From an uncultured Oscillochloris sp. (lineage in GTDB: Bacteria > Chloroflexota > Chloroflexia > Chloroflexales > Chloroflexaceae), in NCBI GenBank assembly GCA_903877945.1, contig CAIRFY010000111.1, positions 1-5,139 on the forward strand: a stretch of DNA of 5,139 nt. The letters are read 5' to 3'. Position numbers and translations under genes: made by a program. Below are positions 1-5,122 of this stretch, piece by piece. The notes beneath the pieces were generated by a model. The model was not told the origin of the DNA. It saw only the letters and a program-made list of their open reading frames with translations, and made no database searches. Each line of letters opens with the position of its first letter. Positions within the stretch are counted from its first letter, which is position 1.

Positions 1-39
1 GCTGCGGGTCTTTCCGCGCCAGGTGCAACTGTAGGGGCA

Positions 40-88
40 ACCCTCACCCCAGCCCTCTCCCTGTGAGGGAGAGGGCTGGGGTGAGGGT
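40..88. repeat. Perfect GC-rich hairpin repeat, copy 1
   Basis: A 23-base left arm (40-62) is the exact reverse complement of the right arm (66-88), with a 3-base loop (gtg). The core word runs ccctcacccc-agccctctcc. The first 22 bases of the CCCTCACC arm recur identically at 3103-3124. I recognise this as a type of palindromic repeat found dispersed between genes in many GC-rich bacterial genomes, including Chloroflexota. It could fold strongly in RNA and slow or end transcription, but no run of T follows, so I do not call it a classical terminator. Confidence 0.9.
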
Positions 89-107
89 CAAGGCGATGCG
101 ATAGACC

Positions 108-211
108 GGTAGTGGCTCAATTCGGAATGGTCGTCATTCTGAGCGAAGCGAAGAATCCCGACCGGGACGCTTCGCTTTGCTCAGCGTGACATTCGAGATA
201 GATCCACTACC
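108..211. repeat. Outer inverted repeat around the 133-190 hairpin
   Basis: ggtagtgg at 108-115 is the exact reverse complement of ccactacc at 204-211. Extending to 106-118 and 201-213 gives 11 of 13 matches. The pair brackets the inner hairpin with spacers of 17 and 13 bases. It may mark the true borders of the mobile-like repeat, or be chance; one copy cannot decide. Confidence 0.4.
133..190. repeat. Imperfect hairpin repeat (GTCATTCTGAGCGAAGCGAAG type)
   Basis: Left arm 133-159 and right arm 164-190 are 27 bases each and pair at 22 of 27 positions around a 4-base loop (gacc). The word gagcgaagcgaagaatccc belongs to a palindromic intergenic repeat that I remember from many unrelated bacterial genomes, including Chloroflexota. 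It has no coding potential of its own. An 8-bp inverted repeat lies outside it on both sides (108-115 and 204-211), so the full element may be larger. Confidence 0.85.
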
Positions 212-239
212 CGACATACCAACTCATGATTTCAAAAAC

Positions 240-245
240 AGAGGT
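240..245 (+). promoter_or_regulatory. Ribosome binding site of the yqeY-like gene
   Basis: agaggt lies 5 bases before the ATG at 251, a good Shine-Dalgarno match and spacing. It supports that start. The preceding stretch 215-250 is noticeably more AT-rich than the rest of the window, as expected for a leader, but I could not pick a convincing -35/-10 pair. Confidence 0.75.
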
Positions 246-250
246 ACATT

Positions 251-802
251 ATGTCAATACAAGAGCGACTGGCAGCCGACCTGAAGGAAGCGATGCGCGG
301 CGGCGACAAAGCCCGCGTCGATGTGATTCGCACCACGCGGGCTGCCATGCAGTCGGCCCAGCTTGAGCTGGCCAAGCAGCGCTACGACGCGGCCGCCCAC
401 GAGATCGAGGCGGCACACGCCCACGACCCCGATGCCCGTGACACGGCCCTGGCCGCGATCTCGGCTGACCCGCACGTCGCCCTTGATGATGCGTCCGCCG
501 AGGCGGTGATTGCCAAGGAGATCAAGCGCCGCCGTGACGCTGCCGAGATCTACCGCAAGGCGAGCCGAGAGGAACTGGCGAGTGCGGAGGACGCCGAGGC
601 CGCCATTCTGGAGGGTTACCTGCCTAAGCAACTCAGCCTCGACGAGCTGCGCCCCGCCGTAGCCACCCTGATCGCCGAGCTTGGCCTGAGCGGCCCGTCA
701 AGTATGGGCAAGCTCATGCCCGCCCTGATGGAGCGTTTCAAGGGTCGCGCTGAGGGCCGCCTACTCAGCCAGGTAGCACGCGAGTTGCTCGCAGGCAACT
801 AA
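251..802 (+). CDS. GatB/YqeY domain-containing protein
   Basis: 183-residue soluble protein of the YqeY family, which resembles the C-terminal tRNA-interacting domain of GatB, a subunit of the Asp/Glu-tRNA amidotransferase. The molecular role of stand-alone YqeY is not established. Family signatures are clear: the start ERLAADLKEAMRGGDKAR with VIRTTRAAM (residues 5-33), KEIKRRRDAAEIYRKASREEL (89-109, read in part), EAAILEGYLPKQLS (116-129), and the C-terminal block SSMGKLMPALMERFKGRAEGR (150-170, read in part). It is longer than the usual roughly 150 residues because an Ala/His-rich helical-looking insert occupies about residues 43-78, between the first helices and the KEIKRRRD block. The ATG is chosen for its strong ribosome binding site. 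The next gene is pgpH, 99 bases on; in Bacillus yqeY also lies in the same chromosomal region as pgpH. I leave the symbol empty although yqeY would be the natural label. Confidence 0.92.
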   Translation: MSIQERLAADLKEAMRGGDKARVDVIRTTRAAMQSAQLELAKQRYDAAAHEIEAAHAHDPDARDTALAAISADPHVALDDASAEAVIAKEIKRRRDAAEIYRKASREELASAEDAEAAILEGYLPKQLSLDELRPAVATLIAELGLSGPSSMGKLMPALMERFKGRAEGRLLSQVARELLAGN

Positions 803-804
803 CG

Positions 805-864
805 TGAAAATAGCCGATAGCCGATACCCGATAGCCGATAGTCGGACACCGGCGGCCATTTTCA
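805..864. repeat. Tandem heptamer repeat with short terminal inverted repeats
   Basis: Five tandem 7-base units follow the consensus ATAGCCG (810-816, 817-823, 824-830, 831-837, 838-844); the third and fifth have one substitution each (atacccg, atagtcg). Flanking them, tgaaaatagccg (805-816) matches the reverse complement of 853-864 (tgaaaatggccg) at 11 of 12 positions, giving a 60-bp element starting two bases after the yqeY stop. Read on the minus strand the heptamers encode the phrase RLSAIGYRLSAI, which I regard as a spurious translation of the repeat. It resembles in style the short tandem heptamer repeats known from cyanobacteria. Confidence 0.8.
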
Positions 865-890
865 TCGGGTGGTGTGCGCGCCCCGCGTAT

Positions 891-895
891 GGGTG
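891..895 (+). promoter_or_regulatory. Weak ribosome binding site favouring the pgpH ATG at 902
   Basis: gggtg lies 6 bases before ATG 902. The alternative in-frame GTG at 869 has no useful Shine-Dalgarno sequence and lies only five bases beyond the edge of the repeat element, and its extra 11 residues do not look like the usual basic cytoplasmic tail. This tips the choice to 902, without certainty. Confidence 0.45.
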
Positions 896-901
896 CCTAA
901 C

Positions 902-3097
902 ATGAATATACCGCTGCGCCGATGGCTTGCCAACTTGCCATCGGCGCGTCCCATGCGTCCGATCCTCGCCCTCTCCCGCCGCAGGCCGCTGGTACTCGGT
1001 CTGGAAGGGCTGCTGCTGATGGTCGGGATCTGGGCTTCGCTCATCCTGAGCCTGCCCGGCGAATATGGCCGACTTGAGGTTGGACAGCCCAGCCCGCAGA
1101 GCATCGTCGCGCCCCACGGTTCGGTCTACATCAGTGATGTGCTGACCGCCGAGCGCCAGGCCCAGGCGGAGACCAGCCCGGAGAACCTGGTCTATCTCTA
1201 TGACGCGCAGACTCCGATCACGCAGCGCGCCGCCCTCGTCGCCCTGCTCGACACGGTCGGCAGCGTGCGCAGTGACCCGTCCCTCATCCGGGCGGGCCGA
1301 CTGGCGAAACTGGCCGCCCTGCCCAACGCCTCGGTCGCCCTCTCGTCCGAACGCGCCGACTTGATCCTGGCCCTCGACGATGTGAGCTGGAATACGCTAC
1401 GCCAGGAGACGACCAATCTCTACAACCGCGCCCTGAACCGCTACGACTACGCCATCGATGAGCAGGCTCTGATCGACTTACACGAGCGCTGGCTCACCTA
1501 CTGGCTTGCGACGACCAGCCTCACGACCCCCCAGCGCGACCTGGCGCTCTTCTTCACTCGGTCGTTTCTGCTGGTGAACCGCACCCTCGACGTGCCGGCC
1601 ACCACCGTCCGCCGCCAGAGCGCCCGCGACAAGGTGCCCCCGCAACAGGTGCGGGTACTCGCCGGCGAGAGCATCGTCCGCGTCGGCGAGATCGTCCGCC
1701 CCGAGACAATCGAGAAACTCCAGCAGACCGGAGCCATGCCCCTGAGCTTGAGTTGGCTTAGCATCGTCGGGCGCGGCATCATCGCTACCCTGCTGGCCAG
1801 CGGCTTTATGGGCTATAGCCTGGTCTTTCAGAGTGATCTGGCCCGACAACCGCGCTCGCTGCTGGTGATCATCTGTCTGCTCGACTCGGCCGTACTGATC
1901 ACTCGACTGATCTTACCTCTGGTCGGTGAAAACGCATTCCTCTGGCCGCTGGCCAGCCTGGCGATCATCTTCGCCGTGGTCTTCAATGGTCGCCTCGGCC
2001 TGGCCGCATCCACCCTGCTCTGCCTCAGCATTGGCGTGATGATGAATAACGGCCTGCCCCTGGCCTTCACCTTGCTCGCCAGTTGCACCGTGGCGATCTT
2101 CGCCGTGTACAACGCCGAGCATATGGTCGCTTTTCTGTTCGCCGGACTCTGCGTCGGCGTGACTGTCGTCGCCTCCCAGGTGGCCTTCTGGATGCTGGAG
2201 CAGCCGACTGTGCGATCTGCCGATCTGGGGGGACTGGCCCTCTCTACCCTGCTTTTCGCCGGGATGAACGGCGCACTCTCCACCATCCTCTCGCTGGGCG
2301 TATTCAATATTGTGAGCCGAGCTGCTGGCCAGGTGACACCGCTCCAACTGATGGAACTAGCCCACCCCTCGCGGCCCCTGCTGCGCAAGCTGATCCGCGA
2401 GGCTCCCGGCACCTACTACCACAGCGTCGCGGTAGGCAACCTGGCCGAGGCCGCCGCCGAGTCCGTGGGGGCCGATGCCCTGCTGCTGCGCGTGGCCGCC
2501 TATTATCACGACATCGGGAAGACCATCCGGCCCTACTTCTTCACCGATAACCAGATGGGCCGCGAGAATGTCCACAACGACCTCGATCCGCAGACCAGCG
2601 CCCAGATCATTGTTGACCACGTCCGCGAGGGCGTGAAGATGGCCCAGGCCGCCGGGCTGCCCCAGCAGATCACCGACTTTATCGCCACCCACCACGGCAC
2701 CGGGCTTATCCGTCAATTCTACCAGCAGGCTCTCCAGCTTCAGGACAGCGTGGACGAGCGTGATTTCCGCTACCCCGGCCCGCGCCCGCAGACCCGCGAG
2801 CAGGGCATTCTTATGCTGGCCGACTCGGTGGAAGCCACGGTGCGCTCGAAGGCGCAGAACGGCAAACTACTTGCTGCCGGTGCCCACGGTGCCCCGTCCA
2901 TCAACGGCAACGGCAACGACGCCCAGACCCTCGACGATCTCGTGCAGTCGATCATCAATACTCGCGTGCGAGAGGGCGAGCTTGACGAGTCGCCGCTGAC
3001 GATGCGCGAACTGTCGCTGATCAAGCACGCCTTTGTGACCAGCCTACAGAGTATTTACCACCCGCGAGTGGACTACGCGCCGCAGGTGGTGCGTTAG
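902..3097 (+). CDS. pgpH: Membrane HD-domain cyclic di-AMP phosphodiesterase, PgpH type
   Basis: 731-residue 7TMR-HD protein predicted to hydrolyse the messenger cyclic di-AMP at the cytoplasmic face of the membrane. Order of parts: basic cytoplasmic tail (1-29); first membrane helix (about 31-51); extracytoplasmic 7TMR-HDED domain (about 52-284), with GQPSPQSIVAPHG near its start and the LAGESIVRVGEIV turn near its end; a bundle of hydrophobic helices (about 285-470); HD domain (about 485-720). Metal-binding and catalytic residues appear intact: H507 (YYHSVAVG), H536-D537 (YYHDIGK), H573 (VDHVREG), H597-H598 (THHGT), D641 (LADSVEA). All are offset by the same seven residues from the Listeria PgpH positions as I remember them, so an active enzyme is likely. 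A Gly/Asn-rich stretch (about 658-674) inserts a flexible loop late in the HD domain. The partner gene ybeY, common beside pgpH in Firmicutes, is absent here. Start: ATG 902 preferred; GTG 869 would add 11 residues. Confidence 0.93.
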   Translation: MNIPLRRWLANLPSARPMRPILALSRRRPLVLGLEGLLLMVGIWASLILSLPGEYGRLEVGQPSPQSIVAPHGSVYISDVLTAERQAQAETSPENLVYLYDAQTPITQRAALVALLDTVGSVRSDPSLIRAGRLAKLAALPNASVALSSERADLILALDDVSWNTLRQETTNLYNRALNRYDYAIDEQALIDLHERWLTYWLATTSLTTPQRDLALFFTRSFLLVNRTLDVPATTVRRQSARDKVPPQQVRVLAGESIVRVGEIVRPETIEKLQQTGAMPLSLSWLSIVGRGIIATLLASGFMGYSLVFQSDLARQPRSLLVIICLLDSAVLITRLILPLVGENAFLWPLASLAIIFAVVFNGRLGLAASTLLCLSIGVMMNNGLPLAFTLLASCTVAIFAVYNAEHMVAFLFAGLCVGVTVVASQVAFWMLEQPTVRSADLGGLALSTLLFAGMNGALSTILSLGVFNIVSRAAGQVTPLQLMELAHPSRPLLRKLIREAPGTYYHSVAVGNLAEAAAESVGADALLLRVAAYYHDIGKTIRPYFFTDNQMGRENVHNDLDPQTSAQIIVDHVREGVKMAQAAGLPQQITDFIATHHGTGLIRQFYQQALQLQDSVDERDFRYPGPRPQTREQGILMLADSVEATVRSKAQNGKLLAAGAHGAPSINGNGNDAQTLDDLVQSIINTRVREGELDESPLTMRELSLIKHAFVTSLQSIYHPRVDYAPQVVR

Positions 3098-3101
3098 AGA
3101 C

Positions 3102-3152
3102 GCCCTCACCCCAGCCCTCTCCCTCACGGGGAGAGGGGCCGGGGGTGAGGGC
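3102..3152. repeat. Imperfect GC-rich hairpin repeat, copy 2
   Basis: Second member of the family at 40-88, beginning four bases after the pgpH stop. Bases 3103-3124 are identical to 41-62. The right arm (3129-3152) differs: its reverse complement reads gccctcacccccggcccctc, a different version of the repeat, so the arms pair with small bulges around a 5-base loop (3124-3128). No T run follows. It may stabilise the 3' end of the upstream message or reduce readthrough into the next gene. Confidence 0.87.
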
Positions 3153-3161
3153 CGAGCGATG

Positions 3162-3168
3162 AAAGGGA
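3162..3168 (+). promoter_or_regulatory. Ribosome binding site of the mazG-like gene
   Basis: aaaggga ends 4 bases before ATG 3173. It is a fair Shine-Dalgarno sequence and lies just outside the hairpin repeat that fills the gap, so folding of the repeat need not hide it. Confidence 0.6.
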
Positions 3169-3172
3169 TCCT

Positions 3173-3505
3173 ATGAACGCCAACGAGTACCAGACCCTGG
3201 CCCTGCGCACCGAGGCTCCGGGCCGCGAACGCCGCGAGCGCCTGCTGAACGCCGCCCTCGGCCTGAGCGGCGAGGCCGGCGAGTTCGCCGACACCCTGAA
3301 GAAGTCCGAGTTTCACGGCCACGCTCTGGACGAGGCCGAACTGCGCAAGGAGCTTGGTGACGTACTCTGGTACGTCGCCCTGGCTTGCGACGCCCTCGGT
3401 GTAGGCATGGACGAGGTGATGGCCCAAAATATCGAGAAGCTGCGCCGCCGCTACCCCGAGGGGTTCTCCTCCGAGCGCAGCCAGAACCGAAAGGCTGAGG
3501 GCTGA
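3173..3505 (+). CDS. MazG-like nucleoside triphosphate pyrophosphohydrolase
   Basis: 110-residue single-domain protein of the all-alpha NTP pyrophosphatase (MazG-like) superfamily, which hydrolyses nucleoside triphosphates to monophosphates plus pyrophosphate, often as house-cleaning of non-standard or excess nucleotides. The Mg-binding pattern is complete: E34-x-x-E37 (GLSGEAGEFAD) and E60-x-x-D63 (KELGDVLWYVA) with 22 residues between. The end KLRRRYPEGFSSERSQNR is the usual family C-terminus. The final residues KAEG and the TGA stop (3503-3505) come partly from the heptamer palindrome beginning at 3493, so the gene's natural stop may have been replaced. Substrate cannot be read from the sequence. 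It lies directly before hisB; the histidine enzyme HisE has the same fold, but the motifs here fit MazG-like proteins better. Confidence 0.9.
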   Translation: MNANEYQTLALRTEAPGRERRERLLNAALGLSGEAGEFADTLKKSEFHGHALDEAELRKELGDVLWYVALACDALGVGMDEVMAQNIEKLRRRYPEGFSSERSQNRKAEG

Positions 3506-3549
3506 GGGCTAAAGGCTGAAGCTCAGCCTTCAGCCCTCAGCCCTCAGCC
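3493..3549. repeat. Palindrome made of 4+4 heptamers
   Basis: Four forward heptamers GGCTGAG, GGCTGAG, GGCTAAA, GGCTGAA (3493-3520), a single central g (3521), then four reverse heptamers CTCAGCC, TTCAGCC, CTCAGCC, CTCAGCC (3522-3549). The 28-base arms pair at 26 positions; because the units repeat, the hairpin can also form in shifted registers. It contains the last codons and stop of the mazG-like gene and ends two bases before the aggа-like site of hisB. No T run follows, so a classical terminator is not supported. Confidence 0.92.
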
Positions 3550-3551
3550 AT

Positions 3552-3555
3552 AGGA
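3552..3555 (+). promoter_or_regulatory. Unusually close, weak ribosome binding site of hisB
   Basis: agga is separated from ATG 3558 by only 2 bases, shorter than usual, and the heptamer palindrome ends at 3549. No other in-frame ATG lies upstream, and moving the start downstream would cut conserved residues. If the hairpin forms in mRNA it would sit where the ribosome loads, so it may affect hisB translation. Confidence 0.4.
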
Positions 3556-3557
3556 TT

Positions 3558-4148
3558 ATGGATCGCACATCAACCATCAGCCGCACCACCGGCGAGACCG
3601 TGATTACTCTTAGCCTGCGTATTGATGGCGCAGGCAAGGCCGCTGTGAATACCGGCGTCGGCTTTCTCGACCACATGCTGACCCTCTGGGCCAAGCATGG
3701 CATGTTCGACCTGGAGGTGCGCGCGCAGGGCGACCTGCATATTGACGAGCACCACACCGCTGAGGATACGTGCATATGCCTGGGCCGTGCCATCGACGAG
3801 GCTCTCGGCGAGCGGCGCGGGATCGTCCGCACCGCCCACAGCTTTGTGCCAATGGACGAGGCTCTGGCCCTGGTGGCGGTCGATCTCGGCGGTCGGCCCT
3901 ACTGCGTGGTGCAGGCCGAGTTTGTGACTCCACGCGTGGGACAGCTTGGCACCGACCTGATCTTCCACCTACTGGAGAGCGTCGCCACCCACGGGCGGCT
4001 GAACCTGCATGCCCAGGTACTTTACGGGCGCAACGACCACCATAAGGTTGAGGCGATTTTCAAGGCGTTCGGGCGCGCCCTTGACGCCGCTACCCGCCTT
4101 GACCCGCGCCTAGAAGGAGCGGTGCCAAGCACCAAAGGGGTTCTGTAA
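3558..4148 (+). CDS. hisB: Imidazoleglycerol-phosphate dehydratase
   Basis: 196-residue cytoplasmic enzyme that dehydrates imidazole glycerol phosphate to imidazole acetol phosphate in histidine synthesis. It has the usual length of the stand-alone dehydratase, without the phosphatase domain fused to it in E. coli. The duplicated fold and both manganese-binding HHxxE motifs are present: HHTAE (residues 65-69) and HHKVE (161-165), plus GVGFLDHML (33-41) with H39, and the terminal PSTKGVL (190-196). Everything expected is intact, so it should be active. No other his gene is in the window, so it is outside a compact his operon here. Its ATG has a weak, very close ribosome binding site behind a strong palindrome. 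Its TAA stop overlaps the prsW ATG by one base. Confidence 0.97.
   Translation: MDRTSTISRTTGETVITLSLRIDGAGKAAVNTGVGFLDHMLTLWAKHGMFDLEVRAQGDLHIDEHHTAEDTCICLGRAIDEALGERRGIVRTAHSFVPMDEALALVAVDLGGRPYCVVQAEFVTPRVGQLGTDLIFHLLESVATHGRLNLHAQVLYGRNDHHKVEAIFKAFGRALDAATRLDPRLEGAVPSTKGVL
4135..4148 (+). promoter_or_regulatory. Ribosome binding site and stop-start overlap of prsW
   Basis: aagggg (4135-4140), inside the last hisB codons, lies 7 bases before the prsW ATG at 4148. The hisB stop and this start share a base (TAATG, 4146-4150). This arrangement fixes the prsW start and suggests translational coupling of the two genes. Confidence 0.75.
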
Positions 4149-5122
4149 TGGTGTTTGCTCTGGTGGTGATCATGAGCTTCGGGCCAGCCCTGATCTACGC
4201 CGCGTTCGTCTACTGGCTGGATCGCTTCGAGAAAGAGCCGCTGTACCTGCTGGCCGGAGCCTTCCTCTGGGGCGCGGTGGTAGCGACCTTCGGGGCGATC
4301 ATCGCCACCATGGTGCTTGAACTGAGCGTGCAGATGATCACCGGCAGCGCGGCGGTGGCCGAGATCACGGGCACCACGCTGCTCGCGCCCGTGGTTGAGG
4401 AGAGCCTGAAGGGCACAGCGGTGCTATTGATCGTCCTGGCCTTCCCCCACGAGTTCGACTCGGTACTGGACGGAATGGTCTACGCGGCGATCACCGCCCT
4501 GGGCTTCGCCGCCACCGAGAACGTGCTCTACCTCTACTTCCAGGGCTACGCCACCGACGGCGTGACCGGCCTGGTCGCCCTGTTCATCCTGCGGGTGCTG
4601 CTGGGTGGCTGGGGGCACGCGGTCTATACTTCGTTCATCGGAATCGGCCTGGCAGTGGCGCGGCTCCAGCGCGGCTGGGCGATCAAGATCATCGCGCCCT
4701 TCATTGGCTGGTGCGTGGCCATCTTCCTGCACGCCCTACACAACAGCATGGCTACCCTGCTCGGCGCACAGTTCGGGTTGGGCGGCCTGCTGGCTACGCT
4801 GCTGGTGGACTGGACAGGCTGGGCGGTGGTTCTGGCCCTGGTGATCTGGGCGATCTTCCGCGAGCGGCGCTGGATGAGCAGCTATTTGCACGAGGAGGTG
4901 GCCCTGGGCACGATCAGCGCGGAGCAATACCGCATCGCCTGCTCGCTCCGCGCCCAGATCCGCGCCCGCGCCAGGGGCCGGGCCTCCCGGCAGTTCTACG
5001 GCACCTGCGCCGAACTGGCCCAGAAGAAGCACCAACTGGCCACCCTCGGCGAGGAGCGTGGCAACAGCGCTCGGGTCAGCGCGCTGCGGGCGAGCCTGGC
5101 GCAGCTCGCGTCGGTGGTGTGA
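4148..5122 (+). CDS. PrsW-family intramembrane metalloprotease
   Basis: 324-residue multi-pass membrane protein of the PrsW family, distantly related to CAAX-processing (Abi) proteases. In Bacillus, PrsW makes the first cut in an anti-sigma factor; the target here is unknown and no anti-sigma or sigma gene is in view. Family motifs: FEKEPLYLL (27-35), the EExxK block VVEESLKG (82-89; E84, E85, K88), FDSVLDGMVYAAITALGFA (103-121) followed by TEN (123-125), GGWGHAVYT (153-161; H157), and FLHALHNS (193-200; H195, H198). These Glu and His residues are the proposed catalytic or metal sites. About eight hydrophobic segments lie between residues 3 and 237. A basic, helical-looking tail of about 85 residues (240-324) follows, longer than the Bacillus protein but, as I recall, similar to actinobacterial and chloroflexal members. 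Coupled to hisB by a TAATG overlap. Confidence 0.92.
   Translation: MVFALVVIMSFGPALIYAAFVYWLDRFEKEPLYLLAGAFLWGAVVATFGAIIATMVLELSVQMITGSAAVAEITGTTLLAPVVEESLKGTAVLLIVLAFPHEFDSVLDGMVYAAITALGFAATENVLYLYFQGYATDGVTGLVALFILRVLLGGWGHAVYTSFIGIGLAVARLQRGWAIKIIAPFIGWCVAIFLHALHNSMATLLGAQFGLGGLLATLLVDWTGWAVVLALVIWAIFRERRWMSSYLHEEVALGTISAEQYRIACSLRAQIRARARGRASRQFYGTCAELAQKKHQLATLGEERGNSARVSALRASLAQLASVV

Noticed and set aside
1..34. Possible C-terminal tail of an upstream gene (LRVFPRQVQL then TAG at 32-34)
   Set aside because: Ten codons carry no recognisable motif, and the other two + frames are open there as well. It is plausible because the hairpin repeat begins six bases later, as after pgpH, but it cannot be supported from this window.
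40..88. Rho-independent terminator
   Set aside because: The stem is strong but no run of T follows it, and the same sequence recurs at 3102-3152, so it is better called a dispersed repeat. The same applies to 3493-3549.
805..864. CRISPR-like array
   Set aside because: Units are 7 bases and directly adjacent, with no spacers and no cas genes.
761..1117. Minus-strand reading frame with the phrase RLSAIGYRLSAI
   Set aside because: It is a translation of the heptamer repeat plus the antisense of pgpH. It has no ribosome binding site or family resemblance.
1828..2412. Long minus-strand reading frames inside pgpH, such as 1828-2412 and 1913-2347
   Set aside because: Long antisense frames are expected in GC-rich genes. 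The sense strand encodes a complete, well-recognised protein, and these show no domain.
3044..3427. Minus-strand frame containing SPPAPLPVRERAGVRAS
   Set aside because: That phrase is the translation of the GC-rich hairpin repeat, and the rest is antisense to the mazG-like gene.
4148..5122. Classical sigma/anti-sigma regulation by PrsW as in Bacillus
   Set aside because: No sigma or anti-sigma factor is encoded in the window, so the Bacillus role cannot be transferred.
251..5122. New defence or other undescribed multi-gene system
   Set aside because: All five genes belong to known families in a mixed housekeeping context. Although a MazG-like enzyme, a cyclic-nucleotide phosphodiesterase and a protease could suggest defence, none shows effector features such as a nucleotide cyclase, toxin or sensor partner.
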